DNA of 64,000 nucleotides, from positions 496,001 through 560,000 of the forward strand of contig NZ_JAFIQU010000002.1 in assembly GCF_017355985.1 (NCBI RefSeq), given 5' to 3'. The translations under genes were made by a program, and so were the position numbers. The notes beneath the pieces were generated by a model that searched no databases, was not told the DNA's origin, and worked only from the letters and a program-made list of their open reading frames with translations. Below, in pieces: positions 1 to 8,545 of this stretch (positions within the stretch are counted from its first letter, which is position 1; every line of letters starts with the position of its first letter). The stretch comes from Arenibaculum pallidiluteum (lineage in GTDB: Bacteria > Pseudomonadota > Alphaproteobacteria > Azospirillales > Azospirillaceae).

Positions 1-51
1 TTGCCGCGGTCAATCGCCGCCGCGACCGGCAAGCCTGACGGGAAAATCCAC

Positions 52-900
52 GTGTCCGACCCGAGCGAGCTCCTGGCCCTGCTGCGCTGGCATGTCGAGG
101 CCGGTGCCGACGAGGCGATCGCCGAGACGCCGACCGACTGGACCAGCGTGACGCTGCGTCAGCCTGTCCCTGCGCAGGCGGCGGGGCGCGCCGCCGCGCC
201 GCCGCGCGCCTTCGCCCCGGGCGCCGGGGCACCTCCGGCGCGACCGGCCCCGGCCGCGCCGGCCCTGGCCCAGGGGGCGCCGCTGGGCGTCAGGGAGGCC
301 GAGGAGGGCGCCCGCGGCCTCGCGGCCGCCGCCGATTCGGTCGAGGCGCTGCGGGCGGCCGTCGAGGCGTTCGAGGGCTGTGCGCTCAAGCGCACGGCGA
401 CCAGCACCGTCTTCGCCGACGGCAATCCCGCCGCGCGGGTGATGATCGTCGGCGAGGCGCCCGGCGAGGACGAGGACCGGCAGGGCAAGCCCTTCGTGGG
501 TGTCAGCGGCCGCCTGCTGGACCGGATGCTGGGCTTCGTCGGCCTCGACCGCAGCTCGGTCTACATTACCAACATTCTGTTTTGGCGGCCTCCCGGGAAC
601 CGAAAACCCAACCCCGGCGAGATCCAGGCCTGCCTGCCCTTCGTCGAGCGCCACATCGAGCTCGTCTCGCCGGCCGCCCTGCTGTTCCTCGGCGGCACCT
701 CGGCGGGGACGTTGCTCGGCCGGACCGAAGGCATCACCCGGCTTCGGGGCCGATGGTTCGAGTATGCGCGGCCGAGTCTCCCAAAGGAAATTCCGTCCCT
801 GCCGACCTATCATCCGGCCTTCCTGCTGCGCCAACCCGCGCAAAAGCGTGAAACCTGGCGAGATCTCGTTTCTTTGCGCAAGCGGCTCGACTGTCTCTAG
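52..900 (+). CDS. Uracil-DNA glycosylase, family-4-like, lacking two Fe-S ligands
   Basis: Excises uracil from DNA to start base excision repair. The C-terminal 190 residues carry the family-4 core: [17 protein letters not shown] (motif A), [11 protein letters not shown], and HPAFLLR (motif B). The first ~95 residues are an N-terminal helix ([19 protein letters not shown]) plus an Ala/Pro-rich linker. Of the four cysteines that bind the [4Fe-4S] cluster in classical family 4, only two equivalents remain (in EGCALK and QACLPF); the first is replaced by Phe and the third by Trp (FWRPP instead of KCRPP). Related Fe-S-free enzymes are known from Bradyrhizobium. I chose GTG at 52, preceded by GACGGGA, because homologues usually begin at this SDPSELL stretch; the frame stays open to the window edge, so an upstream start is possible. 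Confidence 0.88.
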   Translation: MSDPSELLALLRWHVEAGADEAIAETPTDWTSVTLRQPVPAQAAGRAAAPPRAFAPGAGAPPARPAPAAPALAQGAPLGVREAEEGARGLAAAADSVEALRAAVEAFEGCALKRTATSTVFADGNPAARVMIVGEAPGEDEDRQGKPFVGVSGRLLDRMLGFVGLDRSSVYITNILFWRPPGNRKPNPGEIQACLPFVERHIELVSPAALLFLGGTSAGTLLGRTEGITRLRGRWFEYARPSLPKEIPSLPTYHPAFLLRQPAQKRETWRDLVSLRKRLDCL

Positions 901-1003
901 GCGGCGCCCTCTAGCCAATTTCCTCGGGCTTACCCCCGCACGCATCGTCAACCTACCCTCCTGGAGTATTGCTGCATTTGAGGTAATTCAGTATGCCGAG
1001 CCT

Positions 1004-2938
1004 ATGGAACGGATGTGCGACACGGATCCCCGTCCCGGCGGATGGACCCGAACCCTCCTCCGCGGCTTGGTGCTGTGCCTCTCCCTCGGAATCCTGGTCG
1101 AGCCGGACACGGGGGAGACGCGGGAACAGGCACAGCGCACACGCGCACAGCCGGACAGGACCATGGCCGGGCCGGTCGCGGGGCCCGTGGTCCATGGCAT
1201 CGTCCATGGGGTGGCGCCGGCCCGCCAGGCCCCCCGGCCCGCCGCCATGGCGGCGATCGAGCTCCCATCCGAGGAGGCGGAGCGCTACCGCGCGATCTTC
1301 GCCCATCAGGAGCGCGGCGACTGGGGCGCGGCTGATGCGCTGATCACTGACATCAAGGACGACCGGCTGATGGGTCATGTGGAGGCCCAGCGCCTTCTGC
1401 ATCCCAAGGCCTACAAGGCCAGCTACGCCGAGCTGCGCAGCTGGCTCGAGCGCTACGCCGATCACCCCGATGCCGACCGCGTCTGGTCGCTCGCGCAGCG
1501 GCGCATGGGCAAGAGCGATCCGCGCGCGCCGCGCCCGGTCGAGGCCCAGGATACGATCCGGCCGGGCCTGCACGGGCGCGAAAGCCTGGAACGCCCGCGC
1601 AGCGTGACGCCGCGTAGCCGGTCGGGCCAGGCGGACGCCGGCGAGCCGACGCGCGAGCTGAAGGCGGCGATCGCCGCGAAGCTCGACGCCGGGGAAGTCG
1701 ACGGGGCCCGCGACCTTCTGACCCGGGCTATCGCCCCCGCCTCGACCATCGATCCCGGGGACATCGCCACCGAGCGGGTCCGGGTCGCGACGCGGCTTCT
1801 TCAGCTCGGCCGCGACCGCGAGGCGCTCGAGCTCGCCCGGTCAGCCGCCACGACGCCCGGCGAGGTTCCCTCCGGCGCCCACTGGACGGCCGGCCTCGCC
1901 GCTTGGTCGCTGGGCCAATACGACCGCGCGGCGCGCCATTTCGAGGCCCTTGCCTCGACCGAGGACGCGCCCGCCTGGGACAAGGCCGCAGCGGCCTACT
2001 GGGCCGCCAGGGTTCACGGCCGGCTGCGCCGGCCAGCCGAGCGGGCCCAGTGGCTGGAGATCGCGGCCGAGGAGCCGCGTACCTTCTACGGCCTCGTCGC
2101 CATGCGCGCTCTCGGCCGCGAGCTGCCGCTGGAATTCGACCTGCCGCCGCTTTCGACACGCCACGTGGCCGCGCTGAAGGCCCTGCCCGAGGCGCGCCGC
2201 GCCGTGGCGCTGATCCAGGTCGGCCAGAGGGAGCGCGCCGAACGCGAGCTGCGCCGCATCGTGCCCGACGGCGACCCCGCGGTGGAGCAGGCGCTGCTGG
2301 CGCTCGCCGACCTCGGCGGCATGCCGGGGCTGGCGCTGACCCTGGGGAGCAGCCTGAAGGCGCCGTCGGGCGGCCTCTACGACGCGGCCCTCTATCCGCT
2401 GCCGCCCTGGCAGCCCGAGGACGGGTTCCAGCTCGACCGCGCGCTGCTCTTCGCCGTGATGCGCCAGGAGAGCCGCTTCGCCCCGGACGCCCGGAGCGAG
2501 GCCGGCGCCCGCGGCCTGATGCAGCTCATGCCCGAGACCGCGCGTTTCATCGGCGGCGGCGGGCGGCCGCTTTCGGATCCCTCGGTGAACCTGGCCTTCG
2601 GCCAGCGCTACCTGATCCACCTGCGCCGCCACAAGGAGATCGGCGACAACCTCGTGATGCTGCTCGCGGCCTACAATGCCGGCCCCGGAAACCTGCTGCG
2701 CTGGCGGCGCGACATGGGGGAGGCCGCGAAGGATCCGGACCCGCTGCTCTTCATCGAGCGGCTCCCGGCCCAGGAGACGCGCGACTTTGTCAGGCTTGTC
2801 CTCGCGAACTACTGGATCTACCGGCACCGGCTGGGCCAGAAATCATCCTCCCTGGACGCCGTTGCGGCGGGTCGCTGGCCTCTCTATATCGCCAGGGACC
2901 CCGATACGACCCAGGTGGCCTTCGATGCCGAAGATTGA
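1004..2938 (+). CDS. Soluble lytic murein transglycosylase (SLT family)
   Basis: Exported enzyme that cleaves the MurNAc-GlcNAc bond of peptidoglycan with formation of 1,6-anhydroMurNAc. 644 aa. It has an N-terminal hydrophobic export signal ([11 protein letters not shown]), a long alpha-superhelical middle region as in Slt70, and a C-terminal SLT domain: RQESRFAP with the catalytic Glu, [10 protein letters not shown], and [13 protein letters not shown]. The ATG at 1004 has only a weak ribosome site; ATG at 1013 is an alternative. The frame is open further upstream, but that part overlaps the glycosylase gene and has no family similarity. The 3' end overlaps moaB by 14 bases, so the two are probably co-transcribed although functionally unrelated. 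Confidence 0.88.
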   Translation: MERMCDTDPRPGGWTRTLLRGLVLCLSLGILVEPDTGETREQAQRTRAQPDRTMAGPVAGPVVHGIVHGVAPARQAPRPAAMAAIELPSEEAERYRAIFAHQERGDWGAADALITDIKDDRLMGHVEAQRLLHPKAYKASYAELRSWLERYADHPDADRVWSLAQRRMGKSDPRAPRPVEAQDTIRPGLHGRESLERPRSVTPRSRSGQADAGEPTRELKAAIAAKLDAGEVDGARDLLTRAIAPASTIDPGDIATERVRVATRLLQLGRDREALELARSAATTPGEVPSGAHWTAGLAAWSLGQYDRAARHFEALASTEDAPAWDKAAAAYWAARVHGRLRRPAERAQWLEIAAEEPRTFYGLVAMRALGRELPLEFDLPPLSTRHVAALKALPEARRAVALIQVGQRERAERELRRIVPDGDPAVEQALLALADLGGMPGLALTLGSSLKAPSGGLYDAALYPLPPWQPEDGFQLDRALLFAVMRQESRFAPDARSEAGARGLMQLMPETARFIGGGGRPLSDPSVNLAFGQRYLIHLRRHKEIGDNLVMLLAAYNAGPGNLLRWRRDMGEAAKDPDPLLFIERLPAQETRDFVRLVLANYWIYRHRLGQKSSSLDAVAAGRWPLYIARDPDTTQVAFDAED

Positions 2939-3464
2939 CGAGAGCCGGCCCTTCATCCCGGTGAACATCGCCGTGTTGACGGTCTCGGACACCCGCTCCG
3001 AGGCCGACGACCGCTCGGGCGCGACACTGGTCGAGCGGGCCACTGCCGACGGCCACCGCATCGCCGCCCGCGCCATCGTGCGGGACGATGCCGATGAGAT
3101 CGTCGCCCGGCTCCGCGCCTGGATTGCCGACCCCGAGGTGGACGTGGTGATCTCGACCGGCGGCACCGGTGTCACCGGGCGCGACGTGACGCCCGAGGCG
3201 TTCCACAGCGTCTACGAGAAGGAGATCTCCGGCTTCGGCGAGCTGTTCCGCTGGCTCAGCTACGAGAAGGTCGGCACCTCGACGATCCAGAGCCGCGCGA
3301 CCGCCGGCGTCGCGGGCGGGACCTATCTCTTCGCGCTACCGGGATCGCCCAGCGCCTGCCGCGACGCGTGGGACCAGATCCTGCGCTTCCAGCTCGACAA
3401 CCGGCACCGCCCCTGCAACCTGGTCGAGCTGATGCCCCGCCTGCGCGAGCACGAGGCCGGCTGA
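2925..3464 (+). CDS. moaB: Molybdenum cofactor biosynthesis protein B
   Basis: 179 aa, the usual length for MoaB/MogA-type molybdopterin adenylyltransferases, which adenylylate molybdopterin before molybdate insertion. Visible motifs: [19 protein letters not shown] at the N-terminus, [18 protein letters not shown] (phosphate and molybdopterin binding loop), and [19 protein letters not shown]. The ATG lies inside the end of the transglycosylase gene, with a 14-base overlap. No other molybdenum cofactor gene is nearby. MoaB proteins vary in activity between species, so the exact enzymatic role is inferred from the family. Confidence 0.92.
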   Translation: MPKIDESRPFIPVNIAVLTVSDTRSEADDRSGATLVERATADGHRIAARAIVRDDADEIVARLRAWIADPEVDVVISTGGTGVTGRDVTPEAFHSVYEKEISGFGELFRWLSYEKVGTSTIQSRATAGVAGGTYLFALPGSPSACRDAWDQILRFQLDNRHRPCNLVELMPRLREHEAG

Positions 3465-3498
3465 GGGCAGCTGCCGCAAAGCCGACGGCGTCTCCCCT

Positions 3499-5082
3499 TC
3501 AGTCCCGCCGATCGGGAGCGGACCGCGGCGTCGAGACGGCCTCGTGGGCGGCTTCCGCCACATCCTCGGCCCGCGGCTCGGCCGGATCATCGGACTGTAG
3601 CTCGGGTCCATCATCCACCTGCGGCTCAGCCGCATCCTCCGCCTGCGGCTCGGGCGTGGCCGCGCCGGCGGGCCGGTCGGCGCCCTTCAGGCCCCTCGCC
3701 CCCCGCAGGTCGGCGCCATCGAGCCGGGCGCCGCGCAGCACGGCACCTTCCAGGTTCGCCCCCACGAGCTGCGCGCCCGTGAGGTCCGCATCGGCGAGGT
3801 CGACGCGGCGGAGATCGGCGCGGACGAGGCGCGCATGGCGCAGCCGCGCGCCCTGCAGCAGCGCGCCTTCCATGCGGGCCTTGCTGAGATTGGCGGCGAG
3901 GCGGTGGGCCTCGGCGCCGTTTCCGATCTCGACGGGCTCGAGCCGCGCACGGACGAGATCGGCCCCGGCGAGCGATGTCCGCAGCAGCGTCGCCGCCCGC
4001 AGGTCGGCATCGGCCAGGTCCGCGCCGCGCATGTCCGCGCCGCTGAGATCGGCGAGCACCAGGCAGGCCCCGCGCAGGTTGGTGCCCCGCAGGTCGGCAT
4101 GGCAAAGCAGCGCCCCTGCCAGGTTCACCCCCGACAGGTCGAGCTTCGAGAGATCCACCTCGGAGAGGTCCGCGCGCTGTCCCTCGCGCCCGTCCGAGGC
4201 GATCCAGCGCCCATGCTGGCCGATGATGTGGCCGAACTCCAGGCCCAGGTCCTCCAGGGCGCGGGTCAGGCGCGCATTGGCGAGGTCGGCCGTCGACAGA
4301 TCCACGCCGTCGAGGATCGCACCCACCAGGCTGGCGCCCTTCAGGACCGTCTGGCGGAAGACAGCGCGCGTCAGGATCGCGCCCTCGAGCCGGGCTCCGG
4401 TCAGGTTGGCCTCGGACAGGTCCGCGCCTTCCATGTTGGATCCCGTCAGGTCGGAATTGGACAGGTCGGCGCGCACCAGCATGCAGGCCCGCAGGTTGGT
4501 GTCGCGAAGGTCCGTCTGCATGATGAAGGCGTTGGAGAGCTTGGCCCGGGTCAGGTTGGCCCGGCGCAGGTCGGCGGCATCGGCCAGGGTCGGGCCGTCG
4601 TCCGCCACCATGTTCTGGAGATCGCCATTGCGGCGGCGCCCCAGCAGCAGCCCGTCGCGCAGGTCGGCCTCGACCATCATCGCCCCGGGCAGCGATGCGC
4701 CGCGCAGCCGCGCGCCGCGCAGGTCGCAACGGGTCATGTCCGCCATCTGGAGCGAAGCCTCGCTCAGGTCCGCCCCGAACAGCGTCGCGTTGCGCAGGTT
4801 GCAGCCGTACATCCGGCAGCGCCGCAGCAGCGCGCCGGTCAGGTCGGCCCCTTCCAGGTTGAAGCCGGAAAAGTCGAGCCCCATGAGGTCGTGGAACTTC
4901 AGGACGAGCCGGGCGCCGCCGGGCTTGGCCCTGAGGAAATCCTCATGCCGGCGCAGGGCCTCGGCAAGCTGCGCCTGCTCCAGCCGCGGCCGCTTGCCAC
5001 CCGTGAAGAATCCGGGCTCGACGACAGGCCTGCCGCTGTCGTCGCGCCAGACCCGTGCGGTGCTGCGGGTGCGCTTGGTCAT
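3499..5082 (-). CDS. Pentapeptide-repeat protein with acidic repeat tail
   Basis: 527 aa. After a non-repetitive N-terminus (~70 residues, ending LVLKFHDLMGLDFSGFNLEG) come two long runs of A(D/N)LXX pentapeptides, roughly residues 75-265 and 295-470, which should form a right-handed quadrilateral beta-helix. Between them is a ~28-residue non-repeat insert (EFGHIIGQHGRWIASDG). The C-terminal tail holds four tandem acidic octapeptides of the form EPQxxDxA. No signal peptide is seen, so the protein is probably cytoplasmic. Some pentapeptide proteins mimic DNA and protect gyrase, but nothing here identifies a target. It is divergent from the radical SAM gene. The start ATG has only a weak ribosome site. 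Confidence 0.88.
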   Translation of the reverse strand: MTKRTRSTARVWRDDSGRPVVEPGFFTGGKRPRLEQAQLAEALRRHEDFLRAKPGGARLVLKFHDLMGLDFSGFNLEGADLTGALLRRCRMYGCNLRNATLFGADLSEASLQMADMTRCDLRGARLRGASLPGAMMVEADLRDGLLLGRRRNGDLQNMVADDGPTLADAADLRRANLTRAKLSNAFIMQTDLRDTNLRACMLVRADLSNSDLTGSNMEGADLSEANLTGARLEGAILTRAVFRQTVLKGASLVGAILDGVDLSTADLANARLTRALEDLGLEFGHIIGQHGRWIASDGREGQRADLSEVDLSKLDLSGVNLAGALLCHADLRGTNLRGACLVLADLSGADMRGADLADADLRAATLLRTSLAGADLVRARLEPVEIGNGAEAHRLAANLSKARMEGALLQGARLRHARLVRADLRRVDLADADLTGAQLVGANLEGAVLRGARLDGADLRGARGLKGADRPAGAATPEPQAEDAAEPQVDDGPELQSDDPAEPRAEDVAEAAHEAVSTPRSAPDRRD

Positions 5083-5259
5083 GCCGCGCAGTCTGGGCGG
5101 TGCAAGGACGTCCGGCCGGTGGCGCGCCTCGGCACCTTTCGCACCCTCCTGTCGCGTGGCCGTCCCCTCGTTCGAGAGCGGCGCTTCCCGGATTCATTAA
5201 CCGCAAAGGGTCTGCTGGGCCAACTGGCTCTTCGGCCGAGGCGCCCATTCCCGACAAAT

Positions 5260-5274
5260 GTTCATGTTGCGTTC
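5260..5274 (+). promoter_or_regulatory. Candidate LexA (SOS) box GTTC-N7-GTTC
   Basis: GTTCATGTTGCGTTC matches the alphaproteobacterial LexA consensus GTTC-N7-GTTC exactly. It lies 26 bases before the radical SAM start codon, a position where a repressor would block transcription. The site is short, so chance occurrence is not excluded. Confidence 0.5.
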
Positions 5275-5300
5275 CGCTCCTCCTGTGCCATCCTCCGGCC

Positions 5301-6392
5301 ATGGTCGACGAGATCCCGGACAGGGCGCGCAAGGGACGCGGCGCCGTCAGCAACCGCACCGGCCGCTTCGAGGCCGAGGCGCGCGTCACGGTCGACGACG
5401 GCTGGGGATCGTCCGTCGAACCCGATCCGGACCTGCCGCCGCTGCGCACCGTCCTGGGCGTCGACAGCGCGCGCAGCGTCATCGCGCGCAACGACAGCCC
5501 CGACATTCCCTTCGACCAGTCCGTGAACCCCTATCGCGGCTGCGAGCATGGCTGCATCTACTGCTTCGCGCGGCCGACCCATGCCTATCTCGGCCTTTCG
5601 CCGGGGCTCGACTTCGAGACCCGCCTCTTCCACAAGCCGAAGGCGCCGGAGCTGCTGGACCGCGAGCTGCGGGCCCCGGGCTACCGCTGCAAGCCGCTGG
5701 CGCTCGGTGCCAACACCGATCCCTACCAGCCGGTCGAGCGCGGCCAGCGCCTGACCCGCCGCATCCTGGAGGTGCTTTCGGCCTTCAACCAGCCCGTGGT
5801 GATCATCACCAAATCCGCCCTGGTCGCCCGCGATCTGGATCTGCTTGCGCCGATGGCCGAGCGCCGCCTGGTCCGGGTCTGTCTGTCCCTGACCACGCTG
5901 GACGCCGGCCTGGCGCGCCGGCTGGAGCCGCGGGCCGCCACCCCGGCGAGGCGGCTCGAAACGCTCCGGCTCCTGTCGGAGGCCGGGATCCCGACGGCGG
6001 TGCTGGCCTCGCCCATGATCCCGGGCCTGACCGACCACGAGATGGAGCGCATCCTGGAGGTGGCCGCGGGAGCCGGGGTCACCGCCGCCAGCTACATCCT
6101 GCTGCGTCTCCCGCGCGAGATCGCCGAGCTTTTCCAGGAATGGCTGCGGACCCATGCCCCCGACCGGGCCGAGCGCGTCCTATCGCTGCTGCGGCAGACC
6201 CGCGGGGGCGCCCTCTACCGTTCGGAGTTCGGCAGCCGCATGCGCGGCGAGGGTCCGGTCGCGGCCCTTCTGGCGCGCCGGTTCGAACTCGCCTGCGCGC
6301 GCCTAGGCCTGAACCAGCGTCGGTTCGAGGGGCTCGACTGCACGCGGTTCCGCCCGCCGCCGCGCCCGGGCGACCAGTTCGCCCTGCTGTAG
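5301..6392 (+). CDS. PA0069-family radical SAM protein (SplB-like)
   Basis: 363 aa. The sequence NPYRGCEHGCIYCFARPTH contains CxxxCxxC, the [4Fe-4S]/S-adenosylmethionine motif of radical SAM enzymes, in the arrangement of the PA0069 / Rv2578c family (COG1533, related to spore photoproduct lyase SplB). Other family features are ALGANTDPYQPVE and VVIITKSALVARD. The substrate is unknown; a DNA-repair-related role is suggested only by the SplB relationship and by the candidate LexA site just upstream. I chose the ATG at 5301 because the N-terminus RARKGRGAVSN is typical of the family; an open frame further upstream has no family resemblance. Confidence 0.87.
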   Translation: MVDEIPDRARKGRGAVSNRTGRFEAEARVTVDDGWGSSVEPDPDLPPLRTVLGVDSARSVIARNDSPDIPFDQSVNPYRGCEHGCIYCFARPTHAYLGLSPGLDFETRLFHKPKAPELLDRELRAPGYRCKPLALGANTDPYQPVERGQRLTRRILEVLSAFNQPVVIITKSALVARDLDLLAPMAERRLVRVCLSLTTLDAGLARRLEPRAATPARRLETLRLLSEAGIPTAVLASPMIPGLTDHEMERILEVAAGAGVTAASYILLRLPREIAELFQEWLRTHAPDRAERVLSLLRQTRGGALYRSEFGSRMRGEGPVAALLARRFELACARLGLNQRRFEGLDCTRFRPPPRPGDQFALL

Positions 6393-6440
6393 GGCCGTCC
6401 AATTGCAGTACCGGACCGAGGCGCCTATACCCGTCCCACG

Positions 6441-7061
6441 ATGATGGACATCGCCGTACTCCTCCGTGGCCTGGATCTCCTCGGCACTTTCGTCTTCGGC
6501 CTGAGCGGCGGTACGCTCGCCGTCCGCCGCCGTCTGGACATCTTCGGTGTCCTCGTTCTCTCCGTCGCGGCGGCGATTGCCGGAGGCATGGTGCGCGACG
6601 TCCTGCTCGGCGCCACGCCGCCGGCCTCCCTGGAGGACGAGCGATATCTGCTGGTCGCCCTTGCGGCCGGAGTGACGTCCTTCCTGTTCCATCCCGCGCT
6701 GAACCGGGTGGGCAAGCCCGTGATGGTGCTCGATGCCCTGGGGCTCGGCCTGTTTGCCGTGACCGGATGCCAGAAGGCCCTGGCCTTCGGCCTGGATCCC
6801 GTCGCGTCGATGGCGCTGGGGGTGCTGACCGCCGTCGGCGGCGGCGCCCTCCGGGACCTGCTGGTGACGGAGGTCCCCCGCGTGCTGCGGGAGGAGATCT
6901 ATGCCCTGGCCGCCCTCATTGGAACAGCGGTCGTGGTGATCGGCGACCGTTTCGGCCTTCCGGAAGCCGCAGTGTCCATCGCGGGGGTCGTCGTGGCCTT
7001 CACGCTGCGGGTTGTCAGTGTCCAGCGCGGCTGGTCCGCGCCACGCGCACCGGGGTCCTGA
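6441..7061 (+). CDS. TRIC / UPF0126 (YicG-like) membrane protein
   Basis: 206 aa, nearly all membrane-spanning (about seven segments). It has the internal duplication of the family: each half contains a glycine-rich GG-x(3)-RD motif (AGGMVRDVLLG and VGGGALRDLLV). Bacterial members are homologues of the trimeric intracellular cation channels and conduct potassium in the cases studied; for this protein the activity is inferred. It starts with two consecutive ATG codons. It follows the radical SAM gene by 48 bases on the same strand and ends at a strong hairpin. Confidence 0.88.
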   Translation: MMDIAVLLRGLDLLGTFVFGLSGGTLAVRRRLDIFGVLVLSVAAAIAGGMVRDVLLGATPPASLEDERYLLVALAAGVTSFLFHPALNRVGKPVMVLDALGLGLFAVTGCQKALAFGLDPVASMALGVLTAVGGGALRDLLVTEVPRVLREEIYALAALIGTAVVVIGDRFGLPEAAVSIAGVVVAFTLRVVSVQRGWSAPRAPGS

Positions 7062-7071
7062 GAGGCCGTTC

Positions 7072-7106
7072 GCGCCCGGCGGCGGCCATGAGCCGCCGCC
7101 GGGCGC
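7072..7106. terminator. Bidirectional hairpin terminator, 15-bp perfect stem
   Basis: Perfect inverted repeat: arm GCGCCCGGCGGCGGC at 7072-7086, loop CATGA, matching arm at 7092-7106. It sits exactly between two convergent genes (TRIC-like and RTX). No T-tract follows on either side. Confidence 0.72.
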
Positions 7107-7112
7107 AGGCGG

Positions 7113-8315
7113 TCACGAGAGCATCAGCCCATCATGCCAGTTGGTATCGCCGCCGACATCGGCGAAGGCCGTGAGCTCCGCTTCGACGCCCGCGAGGAAC
7201 AGCGAGGACGCGCCCTCCCCGGCTCCCGCCGCGAGGTGGATCGCCAACCCTTCGACGCCATGGACGGTCGTCAGCTCCTGGCGGATGTCGACGATGCCGA
7301 CGCCGCGGATCTCCACCGTGTCCTCGCCACGCTCGAAGTCGGCGACGAAGTCGTTCCCGTGCCCCAGGGCGAGCACGAAATGATCGTGGCCCGCTCCGCC
7401 GTACAGCAGGTCCTCGCCCCGGCCGCCGATCAGGTCGTTGTCACCGGAACTGCCGTACAGCACGTCGTCGAACGGCGACCCCGCCAGCCGCTCGACCCCG
7501 ATCAGGACGTCGCCCTGGGCGCCGCCGCGGCCGACCAGCGGCTGCTTCACGCCGACCTCGTTCAGGAAGGCGACGATTCCCTCGGAGGCGCCGTCGTAGA
7601 TCACGGTGTCGCGGGTTCCGGCGGCACCATCGATGATCTCGCGGGCGCCGCCGGGATGGATGATGTCGTTCCCCGCGCCGGCGTCCACATGCACGGTCGT
7701 CAGATGGCCGTCGGTAACCAGCGGCTTGCCGCGGTACGTCTGCGGCTCGGCATCGGCAGGCGTGCGGACGATGATCGTGTCGGACCCACCGCCGCTGGAG
7801 ATCCGGAACTCGTTGTTCCAGAACTTTCCGTTGCTGACCGGCTGGATCAGGATCGTGTCGTTGTCGGCGCCGGTGACGACATTGCCGCGCTTGGCTCCGA
7901 GGATCTCGATCGTCGAGCCGATGCCGTCGGGATCACGATCCCAGATGCCGGAGGTCCGGACGTCTACATGCACGATGTCGCGGACCGTCAGCTGTGCATC
8001 CGCCCGCGTGGTGACCGAAAGGTTCTTGAGGGCGCCCCACCCGCCGGTGCTCTCGAAGCTCCGGTGGATCCCGGTACTGCCATCCGCCAGCACCGTCTCG
8101 CGCGCGGAGATGCCGAGCTTGCCGGCGTAGCGCAGGCCGTCGAGGCCCAGGCGCGAGCCGTTCACGCTCCAGGAGAAGGAATCAACCGAGGGCCAGTGGT
8201 CGGACCCGCCAGCCGGCAGGTCGGGAAACCGCGAGACGTCGGTGCCGGGCAGGTACCATTGCCCGGGTCCGCCCTTCTGGCCCCAGGAGATCTTGACGTC
8301 GGAAGCAGAGGACAT
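7113..8315 (-). CDS. RTX (hemolysin-type calcium-binding) repeat protein
   Basis: 400 aa. The C-terminal third contains RTX nonapeptides that bind Ca2+ in a beta-roll: DDVLYGSSGDND, LIGGRGEDLLYGGAGHDHF, followed by FVADFERGEDTVEI, as in proteins exported by type I secretion with an uncleaved C-terminal signal. The N-terminal 200 residues (for example SWGQKGGPGQWYLPGTDVS) match nothing I recognise. No N-terminal signal peptide is seen, consistent with type I export. No ABC transporter, membrane fusion protein or TolC gene is nearby. The ATG at 8315 has GGCGGA upstream; a TTG at 8351 is in frame but lies inside a candidate FNR-type box. Confidence 0.8.
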   Translation of the reverse strand: MSSASDVKISWGQKGGPGQWYLPGTDVSRFPDLPAGGSDHWPSVDSFSWSVNGSRLGLDGLRYAGKLGISARETVLADGSTGIHRSFESTGGWGALKNLSVTTRADAQLTVRDIVHVDVRTSGIWDRDPDGIGSTIEILGAKRGNVVTGADNDTILIQPVSNGKFWNNEFRISSGGGSDTIIVRTPADAEPQTYRGKPLVTDGHLTTVHVDAGAGNDIIHPGGAREIIDGAAGTRDTVIYDGASEGIVAFLNEVGVKQPLVGRGGAQGDVLIGVERLAGSPFDDVLYGSSGDNDLIGGRGEDLLYGGAGHDHFVLALGHGNDFVADFERGEDTVEIRGVGIVDIRQELTTVHGVEGLAIHLAAGAGEGASSLFLAGVEAELTAFADVGGDTNWHDGLMLS

Positions 8316-8337
8316 GAGAGGCAATCGTCCGCCTAAG

Positions 8338-8351
8338 TTGATAAGAGTCAA
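8338..8351. promoter_or_regulatory. Candidate FNR/FixK-type box TTGAT-N4-GTCAA
   Basis: TTGATAAGAGTCAA matches the TTGA(T/C)-N4-(A/G)TCAA consensus of FNR/FixK/CRP-type regulators. It is 22 bases upstream of the RTX start codon, in the AT-rich divergent promoter region (8316-8545) shared with serA. Position so close to the RTX start would suit repression of that gene. Confidence 0.35.
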
Positions 8352-8545
8352 AACTAAAGAAGCATCAGCGCTCTCCCTGCCTCAAGACGCAGAACGGCAC
8401 ATCCACTTTTGATGACACGAATTTGGGTAGGATTTGCGCGGCTTCGGCGCGCGAAGCGGTCCGCGGCGGCCACAAGGCCCCTTCCGCGCCGCACGCGCGG
8501 GCTGTAGGAATGCGGCCTTCCCGCCGTGCGACGAAGGGCTACCCG

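Noticed and set aside
500-1003. N-terminal extension of the lytic transglycosylase
   Set aside because: This part overlaps the glycosylase in another frame and lacks any signal peptide or family resemblance; the export signal begins after ATG 1004.
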